Positions 1 to 8,244 of a DNA stretch of 64,000 bases are shown piece by piece (positions within the stretch are counted from its first letter, which is position 1; every line of letters starts with the position of its first letter). A program made the translations under genes and the position numbers. The notes beneath the pieces are model-generated. The model saw nothing but the letters and a program-made list of their open reading frames with translations, made no database searches and was not told where the DNA came from. Source of the stretch: Ephydatia muelleri (Eukaryota; Porifera; Demospongiae; Spongillida; Spongillidae); assembly GCA_013339895.1 (NCBI GenBank), contig JABACO010000024.1, positions 3,458,387 to 3,522,386 of the forward strand. The letters run 5' to 3'.

Positions 1-106
1 TAATACCTCGCTCAAACATGTAACATTACAAGGGTGCGAACAATAATCATGTTACGTTGTAATATTTACCAGTGACATCACAAGGCAGTTAAATGTCACA
101 TTTGTA

Positions 107-484
107 TTCTGTCGTTTATACTTTAACATAGTAATTGTGGTTGTCATGACAGAGTCACTGAAATTTGCAATGTAACATTGGGCACGAGCTCATTGGTTGT
201 CCTTGACAACATTGCCGTGTGACATGTATGTGTTTTGAAGTACTGGTACTGTACTGGCATTTACTGTTATCACCGTTTTTAATTCACCTCAGCATCCACT
301 GTGTCTTTGGGGGCACCACTAGCCTTCAACTGGCGAACCTTGTCTGCCTGGTGAATTAAAAACGGTGATAAACAGTCAATGCCAGTACAGTGCCATTGCT
401 TCAAAACACATACATGTCACACTGCAATGTTGTCAAGGACAACCAATGAGCTCGTGCCCAATGTTACATTGCAAATTTCAGTGT
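107..484. repeat. Inverted partial duplication of the last MARS1 intron and exon
   Basis: Positions 107-290 are a direct, slightly diverged copy of the intron just upstream of the last MARS1 exon (about 1151-1333). They run straight into an inverted copy of about 1402-1204, occupying 291-484 and including about 67 bp of the exon itself. The result is a palindrome with the exon fragment as its loop. The sequence shows the matches directly. A template-switch origin is inferred. Confidence 0.85.
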
Positions 485-689
485 CACAGTCAACGCCCTA
501 CCTCCATATTAATAAGCACGGGTGCCATGGTCCATGTGGTATCTTACCGTATGCTCGATTCTATCATAGCACCTACGCGGGTGTGGCACCTACGGTTATA
601 CAATGAGGGGAAAACTTTCCAATTGTATAGTATACAGTTGTGAAATGTTGTTTTATATTATGTAGAGACATGTATGATCCCATCAACAG

Positions 690-764
690 CCTCAGCCACT
701 CTTTGCAAAAATTGAAGACTCCACAGCCGCAGCTCTGAAAGAGAAATTTGCAGGGAGGCAGAAG
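690..764 (+). CDS. MARS1: MARS1 exon (third from last), methionyl-tRNA synthetase
   Basis: This 25-codon exon encodes the stretch PLFAKIEDSTAAALKEKF, which matches the end of the eukaryotic cytosolic methionyl-tRNA synthetase core before the WHEP domain (PLFxKLE in animals). The enzyme charges initiator and elongator tRNAs with methionine in the cytosol. An in-frame TGA at 677-679 means the exon must begin after it; the AG at 688-689 is the only fitting acceptor, although its pyrimidine tract is poor. The donor is GTACTG after codon AAG (phase 0). Upstream exons were not found in the 689 bases to the left, which are mostly duplicated sequence. Confidence 0.75.
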
Positions 765-817
765 GTACTGTGTAACCATTGTATTGTGGACCATTGTCAC
801 CCATTGAATCATTTAAG

Positions 818-934
818 GTGGCCCAACCTCCTACTCCTGCCAAGACCCTCGAACCAGAAGCCCTCACTTCATCCCAAACATCACCACCACAGACACAATC
901 CAAGGAGGAGATGGAACAGCAGCTCCTGCAGCAA
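818..934 (+). CDS. MARS1: MARS1 exon (second from last), linker to WHEP domain
   Basis: A 39-codon phase 0 exon with acceptor AG at 816-817 and donor GTAAGT at 935. It encodes a Pro/Thr/Ser/Gln-rich linker ending in KEEMEQQLLQQ. This is the start of the helix-turn-helix WHEP module that is completed by the next exon. A low-complexity linker at this point is usual in animal methionyl-tRNA synthetases. Splicing 690-764, 818-934 and 1338-1502 gives one uninterrupted reading frame. Confidence 0.85.
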
Positions 935-1337
935 GTAAGTGCCCTAAGTGGGTGGGACATGTATACATGGGTGTGATCAGAGGACATGTTACATAAGCTT
1001 GTGACGTAATGAAGGCTAAGAAATGCATATGTGATGCACTACCACCGTCGCAGGCACATTTTGTTGCTAGATTTGTTGCAGCAACGAAATTTCAAAATTG
1101 CTGCTGCTAAATAATTTCCTGTGATAACGATAGTGCATCCCTTGTTCATCAATTCTGTCGTTTATACTTTAACATAGTAATTGTGGTTGTCATGACAGAG
1201 TCACTGAAATTTGCAATGTAACATTGGGGCACGAGCTCATTGGTTGTCCTTGACAACATTGCAGTGTGACATGTATGCGTTTTGAAGCAATGGTACAGTA
1301 CTGGCATTGACTGTTATCACCGTTCTTAATTCAACAG

Positions 1338-1502
1338 GCAGACAAGGTTCGCCAGTTGAAGGCTAGTGGTGCCCCCAAAGACACAGTGGATGCTGAGGTG
1401 AAGATTCTGAAAGAACTCAAGGCAAAGCTGGGTGTTGCTGAGCCTCCCAAGGAGCAGAAGGCTAGTTCAGGAAGTAAAGGAAAAAAGAAGGGAACAGCTT
1501 GA
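1338..1502 (+). CDS. MARS1: MARS1 last exon: WHEP-TRS domain and lysine-rich tail
   Basis: 54 codons and a TGA stop. After acceptor AG at 1336-1337 the exon encodes ADKVRQLKASGAPKD and then VKILKELKAKLG. This is the WHEP-TRS signature (R-x-LKA-x-x-A-x-K, then the second helix L-x-x-LK). A tail of GSKGKKKGTA follows. WHEP domains bind tRNA and help anchor the enzyme in the multi-synthetase complex. The tail resembles the GKKKK end of vertebrate MARS1, which is why MARS1 is preferred over other WHEP-bearing synthetases. No AATAAA follows closely; the variant AGTAAA near 1613 is a possible poly(A) signal. Confidence 0.88.
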   Translation, partial: ADKVRQLKASGAPKDTVDAEVKILKELKAKLGVAEPPKEQKASSGSKGKKKGTA

Positions 1503-1706
1503 AAATGGAAATAGTATTGCTATAGTTATATGACTTACGTTTCTTTTGGAGGCAATTCATTGTGACCGTATATGGTGGGATACGTTGCGTGCATGCCACA
1601 TTATTTAGAAACAAGTAAAACTAAAATGATGTGCTGTATGTGGGGCGATGCCTGCAGAGGAGAGATGATGGAAGCCAGTCTGAATAATTAACCAGGTGGG
1701 ACCCCT
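1503..1706 (+). other. Probable MARS1 3' untranslated region
   Basis: Non-coding sequence between the MARS1 stop codon and the first transposon target duplication at 1707. No ORF and no canonical poly(A) signal was seen. Confidence 0.5.
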
Positions 1707-1912
1707 GCATCAGGTTAGTCTCGTACCCAGACCCTAGTACGTCACAGCTGCGGATGGATTACATCACCGCTACGCTAGAACTAGGGTCTGGGAAAGTGAC
1801 TGCAAAAAGTCGGTGACAAAAGTTCTGGAATTCCAGAACTTTTTAATTGACCGCAGCCCGCTGGAATGTTGCTATGTCAACAAGTAGTAGATGTATAACT
1901 TTGGATAAGAAA

Positions 1913-2258
1913 ATGGATGATGTTTGTACAGCTGTAGTCTCGTACCCAGACCCAACTATCCGCAGCTGCGGATGGATTACATCACCGCTAGAAGCGTAGC
2001 GGTGATGTAATCCATCCGCAGCTGCGGATAGTTGGGTCTGGGTACGAGACTAGTACAGCTGTACGTTTTGCGATGGATCAACTGGGAGTAAGTACGTTGA
2101 AGGACAAACAGAAGGAGGCTATTCACAACTTTGTTTGAGGCCATGACTGCTTCGTTATTTTGCCAACGGGGTACGGGAAAACGTTGTGCTATGCCTTGCT
2201 ACCTTTCGTGTTCGACCATCTAAGAAAGAAAACACCTCGGTCTTCTATTGTAGTAGGT
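1913..2258 (+). pseudogene. RecQ-like helicase first exon captured in a transposon, disrupted
   Basis: Leaving out the nested palindrome (1935-2061), an ATG-led frame reads through LKDKQKEAIHNFV, then a TGA, then HDCFVILPTGYGKTLCYALL. This last stretch is motif I/Walker A (PTGYGKT) of superfamily 2 RecQ-type helicases. The preceding glutamine-bearing helix fits motif 0. The frame ends in a donor-like GTAAGG after SSIVV. The in-frame TGA and the palindrome insertion make it a pseudogene. Whether the exon came from a host gene or from an autonomous helicase-encoding relative of the transposon cannot be told here. Confidence 0.7.
1935..2052. mobile_element. 118-bp perfect palindromic MITE, nested
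   Basis: Two perfect 55 bp arms around an 8 bp centre, with termini identical to the host element (TAGTCTCGTACCCAGACCC). It has its own 9 bp target duplication GTACAGCTG at 1926-1934 and 2053-2061. It lies inside the helicase coding exon, between the first and second bases of a valine codon. The perfect arms and duplication indicate a recent insertion. Confidence 0.93.
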
Positions 2259-2463
2259 AAGGAATCCAAGCAACGTTCGCCATAACCATTAAAACATTAA
2301 TATATGAATACTATTGCGGTCTAGTCGCCTATCGCTTGTACAAACAATTAACATTCCATCTGTCACCGACTTTTTCCAAACCCTAGTTCTAGCGTAGCGG
2401 TGATGTAATCCATCCGCAGCTGTGACGTACTAGGGTCTGGGTACGAGACTAGCATCAGGTGAT

Positions 2464-2615
2464 TGTAAGTGGCCACGATTTGGCAGCGTTAGTAGTTTAA
2501 TACACGAGTACACGAACAACTGACAAAATAAGTGTAAGCTAGGCTATATATGTGTCGGATAATGTCACACGACCACTGTACAGTGCGCAGGCGCCAGTTA
2601 TTGACGATCGTTACA
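2464..2615 (-). repeat. Candidate 3' LTR of Ty3/gypsy element A
   Basis: On the minus strand the pol stop codon is followed by a purine-rich tract (about 2616-2631, GAGGAAGAGGAGGGCAG), then TGTAACGATC, and 152 bp later the sequence ends CTTACA. A TG...CA unit just after a polypurine tract is the expected LTR position. A TATA-like ATATATAG lies at 2544-2551. No second LTR was found, because the element's 5' half is missing. The far edge sits 4 bp from the neighbouring transposon's target duplication. Confidence 0.55.
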
Positions 2616-2630
2616 CTGCCCTCCTCTTCC

Positions 2631-3730
2631 TCAGTGTTCGACATATGGGCCGTAACGTTCGGGAATGCGGCGGTTCCTAGCCGGATAACGTCGCTGGTTT
2701 TCTATTGCTTCGTCAGGTTCTTGTTCCCCAGCAACGGAAGCACCATCTTCATCATCCGATACCAGGATGTCATCAAATCCAATAGAACGAGAACGAGAGT
2801 CATTTCCTTCAGCAGCTGGCGCATGAACAGTAGGTGGTGTGGTCAACGTCTCCTGTAGCCTTTCACCCGCCCCTTCTTCAGGCGAATGTAGATCCACCTC
2901 CTCCATCGTTCGTATGCAAGGTTCCTATCGTGTACAAACTGCCATCTCCCTGGATTGGCTTTATCTTGTAATAGGTGTTCCCTAGTTTGTCCATTACTAT
3001 AAACGGCCCTTTCCAGGGGTGGTGGAACTTTTTGCAACGGCCAGGGGACTGCAGGCGAGAAGAGCCACACATGATCTCCTCTGTTGAACGGTCCGCCATG
3101 GGCTCTTCTATCGTATATAGCCTTATGTCTCTTGTGCTCCGTATTACACCGGTACCGTTCTCGAACGAGGCTGTAGGCTGCTTGTAGTCCTTCTCTTTGT
3201 TCGTGTACATCTTCGGGAACTTTATTTTGTTGCTCTTTATCCAGAGGGAACATGAGATCAATCGGAATGGTCGCTTGTCGACCAAACATTAAAAAGAATG
3301 GGCTATATCCAGTAGACGAATGAACACTGGTGTTATAGGCGAAGCACAGCTTCCGAATATACACCTCCCAGTCGGCCGGGTGCTTTCCAACAGCTATAGC
3401 AAGCATGTCCTGGAGTGTCCGATTGAAGCGTTCGACCATTCCGTTTCCTTGTGGCCTAGTGTGCGTCTTCTTAATTTGTAGCAGGTTGCAGATTTGCTTC
3501 AGAAGTTCTGATTCAAACTGCCTGCCTTGATCCGAGTGCACCTGTTCGGGTGGGGAAAAACGACAAAACATTTCAGCGACAAGTTTCACAGCTACTGTTA
3601 CAGCCTCCTGATTGGGGATACCGTAAACTTCGACCCATTTCGTAAAACAATCTGCTGCCACCAGGACATATTTGTTTCCTTTTTCCGTTTCCGGTAGCGG
3701 GCCCATTATATCCACACAGACAATTTGCAT
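2631..3730 (-). pseudogene. Ty3/gypsy integrase catalytic core and C-terminal region
   Basis: The minus-strand ORF at 2843-3730 contains the integrase DDE triad: Asp in VCVDIMGPLP, Asp in VHSDQGRQFE and Glu in GNGMVERFNRTLQD. It also has the typical SPFFLMFGRQATIP block. The frame shifts at about 3030-3060 and again near 2900. The true C-terminus is read at 2631-2906, ending RRYPARNRRIPERYGPY, a common gypsy pol tail. The catalytic residues are intact, but the chain is broken by frameshifts. Confidence 0.85.
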
Positions 3731-3987
3731 GGGGTGGCCGGCTCGAAGAGTTTGCAGATTAGCCTTCTTCTAGGAGCAGTCGATTTTCTTGTAGCACAGT
3801 TAGGACAAGCCCTACACCACTCCCGCACAGCATCGCTACATCCCGGCCAGTAAAATCGCTCCTTAAGTCTCTTTCCTTCTCCAAGATGCCCACCCACTGC
3901 TCCCTCATGAAGTTCTTTAAGCACCGTGCGATAAACCCTCACCCGTGGTGTGAGTCTGGAACTTTCGTACCAACAAGACAGGCTCAT
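3706..3987 (-). pseudogene. Ty3/gypsy integrase N-terminal HHCC zinc finger
   Basis: The minus-strand frame contains ELHEGAVGGHLGEGKRLKERF and then WCRACPNCATRK, the H-H-C-C integrase_H2C2 zinc finger. It overlaps the catalytic-core ORF by about 25 bases in another frame, so one indel near 3720 separates two halves of what was one polyprotein. Confidence 0.85.
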
Positions 3988-4139
3988 CCGTCACCATGTC
4001 GCCCTGCAGATGGTTACTACGGCCGCACTTTTTACAGGGAAGCCGCGAGAGAGCATCGGTTTGGTGCCTCGTCGGTGTACTACTGTAAAGTTGTACTCAG
4101 CAAGTCTTTCCAACCAGCGGGCAACTTGACCTTCAGGCT

Positions 4140-4520
4140 CTTTAAAGTTCTGAATCCAGACGAGTGAACCGTGGTCCGTCCTGAGTGTAAATTCTCAACC
4201 CAGAAGGTACTGTCGGAAGTGCTGTGTAAACTCTACGATCGCGAGCAGCTCCCTTCTCGTTACACAGTATCTTTGCTCTTGTCTAGTAAGGGAGCGACTG
4301 GCATTAGCAACAACACATTCACTTTTATCATCATTAACTTGCGATAATACAGCACCAATTCCATAATCACTTGCATCAGTGTCCAGTAGAAAACGTTTCG
4401 AGAAGTCCGGATACTGTGGAGTGGGCCATTTTGCAATTGCATCTGTTATTTGGGCCAGTTGCTATGCCCTGGGGAGAGACGATATGCCCCAAGAAGGAGA
4501 CCGGCTGTTGACATGGCCAG
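4140..4520 (-). pseudogene. Ty3/gypsy RT end and RNase H fragment
   Basis: On the minus strand, about 4500-4440 encodes SFLGHIVSPQGI, the end of the RT thumb region. About 4400-4250 encodes FLLDTDASDYGIGAVLSQ, the RNase H start with its catalytic Asp, and then RQEQRYCVTRRELLAI. A shorter piece down to about 4140 fits the end of RNase H. The pieces lie in different frames. The RT fingers and YxDD region are missing. Confidence 0.8.
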
Positions 4521-5313
4521 CAATTGCGGACATAATTATTTAATAATATCAGTGTCTTAGGAAGAAACATATACAACACAGTTACACAAGACAATACACG
4601 AATGGAATAAATGCTCGTATAGAATTATTTATTATTGTCACTAAAAATGTTCTATCCTATGCTTTATACCTACACTAGAGCTAAGTTTCACACCTTCCCA
4701 AAGTTGCAGTGCCTCTTATCTAGCACTTTGTGGTAGCCCACGTGACCTCTGTTTGGTTTTGAAACGCCTTCACTCAGAACTACGATAACCACAATAATGT
4801 AAATAATTGTAATGTTATTAATGGCTGACTTCTAGAACCCAACGTTCGAGGCAAACAATTTAGCGACAAAGTAATCTAAATGTTTCACTAAATGAGCGTT
4901 TCCAGATAGAAATACTGGTTTTCGATGTATTGTGAAATTACAGTTGCATAAACTCAGTACAATACGAGACAAAATGCTAAACGTGACATTTGCAGCCCGT
5001 TCATCATATGGCCCAACCAAGTGGTACAGTTATGTGCATGGTAGTTATATGGTAACGTTCAGACTGATCTGTTTCCAAAAGTGGGAGAAATGAGCTAAAA
5101 ATATTTTTGCTGAACAAAGGACACAAATTTTCCAAAAATAGAAACCAAGAAGTCATGTGACAAGTTCAATTTGAAATTGTTGTTAACAACTACTCTGCCA
5201 ACCAAACTGCATTATTAGATTGCTTTAGTTCATACCATTATTGCAAAAACCAATTCCAAACATTGAAGAGTAGGGAAAACATGTTAATGTCAACTACCAT
5301 GGTTTCCACTGTA
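4521..5313. other. No gene seen
   Basis: AT-rich sequence between the gypsy truncation point and the ROCO relic. I see no coding similarity, repeat structure or RNA gene. Confidence 0.5.
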
Positions 5314-5396
5314 GGGTTGCAACTCAGTAGCAGAAACACTGACCCTAGCACAAATATTGCAGAGGTGCGTGGTCCGATGTGTGTTGAGTGAATAGC
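5314..5396 (+). pseudogene. Relic of a ROCO GTPase exon
   Basis: Read on the plus strand this encodes GLQLSSRNTDPSTNIAEVRG, closely matching the ROCO gene on the opposite strand (GLQPSGSNIEPSTNIAEMCG, about 19075-19010). DNA similarity continues to GAATAGC at 5396 and stops exactly where an inverted-repeat element begins. An in-frame TGA (5389-5391) and the missing remainder make it a non-functional copy in opposite orientation to the intact gene. Confidence 0.75.
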
Positions 5397-5854
5397 ACCA
5401 TAGATTATAGAGGGGGGGATTGGAAGCAATCACGCAATACATTGAGAGCGCGCGGGCTATGCGAGGTAGTGGTATTCGCACCTCAAAAGGTGTCGCAAGG
5501 GGTGGATTTTTTTGACTCGTGCACAAAGATATCGCTACAGCTTTGCGAAGGTAACTGCCAAATTTATGCTAGAACTATCAATCGATTCCCCGATGAACAG
5601 CGATTATGTTTTTATTTTTATTTTCCCCCCTAGAAAGCATTTTTTTTTTTTTCCGGTTGTTTTAATCCTAAACTTACCATGATTTTTTTTAATGGGGTAA
5701 CAACTTGGTAGTTAAAGATTCTTTGGCCATGTACGCAAAACGAAAATTCGTTTTGCGATGTGACGAGTGCACGACGCTGGTTAATTCGTTATCAACTAGC
5801 GATCTAGTGGTAGTTTCATGAGATTAGACACCATGCCTTTATGGGGAAGTTTCA

Positions 5855-6345
5855 TCGTAGCGCTCGTACCGTAGGCTTTGTTTGTATTTTGTATGAGTAG
5901 TACTAAAGTTGTAGAGTGCTTCTGTGTGGTTTTTTTCTTCACATCGTGCTTATAACATGAGTTGCGAATTTTTCAAGACACGGGTGTACATGTAAGGAAA
6001 TTAAAAATTAAAATTGAACGGCACTAATTAAAGTAAGATCTACACAGAGTGAGGATGTCTTGTTTCACTGGTCATTGATAGCAGCCACATGGGATGATGA
6101 ACTGGCTGCAAAGTTGATGAGCATGATTGTAGAGCTGTGGTTTTTCACTTGCCAGTGCATGGATAGAAGAGTACAAAGAAGCTACTAATAAGACTCTCCA
6201 AAAATCTAAGGCATAGCGCTCATACCGTAGGCTTTATTTGTATTTTTCATGAGTAGTACTAAAGTTGTAGAGTGCTTGTATGTGTTTTTTTTCTTCACAT
6301 CGTGCTTATAATATGCGTTATGAATTTTTCAAGATATGGGTGGAA
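5855..6345 (+). repeat. Direct repeat pair, about 135 bp
   Basis: Positions 5858-5992 and 6213-6345 share AGCGCTC..TACCGTAGGCTTT, GAGTAGTACTAAAGTTGTAG and CTTCACATCGTGCTTATAA with few differences. About 220 bp separates them. The second copy runs into the ATG of the ORF at 6336. Confidence 0.85.
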
Positions 6346-6920
6346 GGAAATTTCATCTTGGACGTCCAATAAAGAACGCAGAAATAAAGAAACGCAATGC
6401 TTCGACTCTGGTCGTGTCCATTCCTCGCAGTATCTTGCAGATTCATGTTTGTCCTCAACTGAGCCTTTCTTTGTGCTCGGAAGAACAACCTGGCAAACCT
6501 GCAGATGACCAACATCTCACTGTGTCGTTGCCCCGTTCTGCATTTGTCAACAGCCGTGTCACATCTCTTCAGCAACTTACATCCCGTGTGTCCATGCTTA
6601 CAGTATCACTCCCGTGGGTTATTACTTCTTATCTACCACTGATTCTGTGTAGAATAGAAGTTTCTGGTGATCATCAACCTATTTTAGAAGTGTCTCTTAC
6701 AATTGATGCAACATTGCAATGGACTGCCACAGTATTGCATAACATTCTTTATCCCACTACCAGTGTCCCATTGTTTAGCTTGCCACATTCCATCAAGGCT
6801 CCAGAGGATGTTTATTGTTTGCTGAGATTTTTCAGTCAAGTGAAGGTTTGTGTTGGGAATCCAGATGCTGGCTTGATAGAACAATGGAAGAAACGTTCTT
6901 CGTTTTTTTTTTTGTGTTAA
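6336..6920 (+). CDS. Unrecognised 194-aa ORF inside TIR element
   Basis: An ATG-led ORF beginning MGGRKFHLGRPIKNAEIKKR, with a basic N-terminus and a middle rich in Ser, Leu and Val. Near the end it contains VKVCVGNPDAGLIEQWKKR and is followed by a poly-T run. I do not recognise the family. The CVGNPD segment is the most distinctive motif and resembles, from memory only, conserved C-GNPD stretches in repeated transposon-linked proteins of basal metazoans. It sits between the inverted repeats at 5397 and 7150, so a transposon-encoded or captured protein is a reasonable guess. It may be one exon of a longer protein. Confidence 0.4.
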   Translation: MGGRKFHLGRPIKNAEIKKRNASTLVVSIPRSILQIHVCPQLSLSLCSEEQPGKPADDQHLTVSLPRSAFVNSRVTSLQQLTSRVSMLTVSLPWVITSYLPLILCRIEVSGDHQPILEVSLTIDATLQWTATVLHNILYPTTSVPLFSLPHSIKAPEDVYCLLRFFSQVKVCVGNPDAGLIEQWKKRSSFFFLC

Positions 6921-7149
6921 TATTAATGTATTTGTTTAGTTTGTTCTTGTGTTGCCTATCTAGATTCATTATGATTTGTTTAAAATAATACATAAAACAA
7001 TTTTAAAGTCATGTTCAGCTCTATATATCTTTGAGCTGTATACATGTATGGAACTAGCACTTACATGGTTTCTGTGGTTTTACTCGCATTGCCCGTGTGA
7101 TACGGTGTTAATTGCTAGTGCTTCCAATCCCCCCCTCTATAATCTATGG

Positions 7150-7262
7150 TATGAGTGTGTGTTGTGTGTGTGTGTGTGCGTGTGTGTGTGTGTGTGTGTA
7201 TGTGTGTGTGTGCGTGTGTGTGTGTGTGCGTGTGTGTGTGCGTGTGTGTGTGTGTGAGTGTG

Positions 7263-7354
<92 letters not shown>
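7150..7354. repeat. (TG)n microsatellite, about 200 bp
   Basis: A nearly uninterrupted TG/CA dinucleotide tract with scattered CG, TA and GA variants in the left half and a pure run in the right half. It begins at the right end of the TIR element. Long ORFs of alternating Cys-Val or His-Thr across it are artefacts. Confidence 0.98.
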
Positions 7355-7356
<2 letters not shown>

Positions 7357-7992
7357 TGAAATCACGTGACGCCAAAAGGAAATAAAAAATGTACAAAGGC
7401 TGGTTACATGAACTACTTACGCTGCCGCGCACCTGGCTGGTACCCTGGAGATGAATTGAAGACAATAGTCAACTATATGCACACACCTTTTATTAGAGCG
7501 TACTACGAGTGGGTGGTGTCGGTCGGCCCAAGAAAATGCAATGCAACCTAGGAATGTCATAAATTAAGTCTGTTTACAACATAGGAGACATATTGGAGGA
7601 GTAAATTTATTTCACAATTACCCCAAACCAACTGTTTATAACAATGCTGTAAAAATCTTTTTTTTTTTTTATGGACAAAGTGTCTACAACTTCAAAGGAG
7701 GAAGGTATTTTGTCATGTCTCCGGCAGTAGTTCAGTAATAATTATTATATCTCAGAAATCTAAAGTAGACAGGCGACAAGTACAACAGAATTGCAGAGGC
7801 TTTTATTGATAAAGGTCCTTGTGCTCGATTCAAGATTAGTAACACGTCATTGAGATTTATATGCAGTTTTAAATATATTTCAGTGCCTGCCTTGTGACCT
7901 TCTAGATAGCCAAACATGTACATGTATAATTTTCGGCATTTTAATATTGTACTGTCTCAGTGTTTATAGAGCCCATTGCTTCTACTATTATT
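7355..7992. other. No gene seen
   Basis: Short ORFs only, none with recognisable similarity. A 10-bp poly-T lies near 7660. Confidence 0.5.
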
Positions 7993-8244
7993 TGGGACAG
8001 TTTCCGCGAAAATTGCCCCACGGTTAAAATGTTATAAAAATGCATCGCGTTTGAATCGCTATAACTTCCCAACGGATAACGCTATCGACTTCCTATTTTC
8101 AACACTTCATACTACACCATTTCACTATGAAGTGTTGAAATGAGGAAGTCGATAGCGCTATCCGTTGGGAATTTATAGTGATTCAAACGCGATGCATTTT
8201 AAAAACATTTTAACCGTGGGGCAATTTTCGCGGAAACTGTCCCA
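7993..8244. mobile_element. Fold-back MITE, 252 bp
   Basis: A near-perfect inverted repeat. Each arm is about 115 bp and starts TGGGACAGTTTCCGCGAAAA; the arms meet around a roughly 20 bp loop near 8110-8130. They differ by a few substitutions and small indels. No coding capacity. Target duplication is unclear because the flanks are T-rich. Confidence 0.9.

Larger units (their letters stand above)
1716..2451. mobile_element. Fold-back DNA transposon with 9-bp TSD carrying a RecQ-type exon
   Basis: The element begins TAGTCTCGTACCCAGACCC and ends with its inverse. The terminal inverted repeats are about 95 bp, extending through the shared AAAAAGTCGGTGACA. It is flanked by perfect 9 bp duplications GCATCAGGT at 1707-1715 and 2452-2460. 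A 9 bp TSD with long TIRs is typical of Mutator-like elements; that assignment is inferred because no transposase is present. The interior holds a helicase exon (1913-2258) and a nested palindrome of the same family (1935-2052). It is non-autonomous. Confidence 0.85.
2464..4520 (-). mobile_element. Ty3/gypsy retrotransposon A, 5'-truncated
   Basis: A minus-strand retrotransposon retaining the end of reverse transcriptase, RNase H, integrase and a 3' LTR candidate. It starts abruptly near 4520 in the RT region; gag, protease and most of RT are absent. Frameshifts separate the RT/RNase H, zinc-finger and integrase frames, so the copy is dead. Confidence 0.85.
5397..7150. mobile_element. Putative TIR DNA transposon, unclassified
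   Basis: The ends carry a matching inverted repeat: ACCATAGATTATAGAG followed by seven G and ATTGGAAGCA at 5397-5428, and its reverse complement at about 7119-7150. Weaker similarity continues inward (CGGGCTATGCGAG against CGGGCAATGCGAG). The left end abuts the broken ROCO relic. The right flank, ATGAGTG, resembles the ROCO sequence that should come next. The interior holds a direct repeat and a 194-codon ORF. No obvious target duplication was seen, and the superfamily is unknown. Confidence 0.55.

Noticed and set aside
7112..7465. Long ORFs of alternating Cys-Val or His-Thr on both strands
   Set aside because: They are translations of a TG/CA microsatellite and have no coding meaning.
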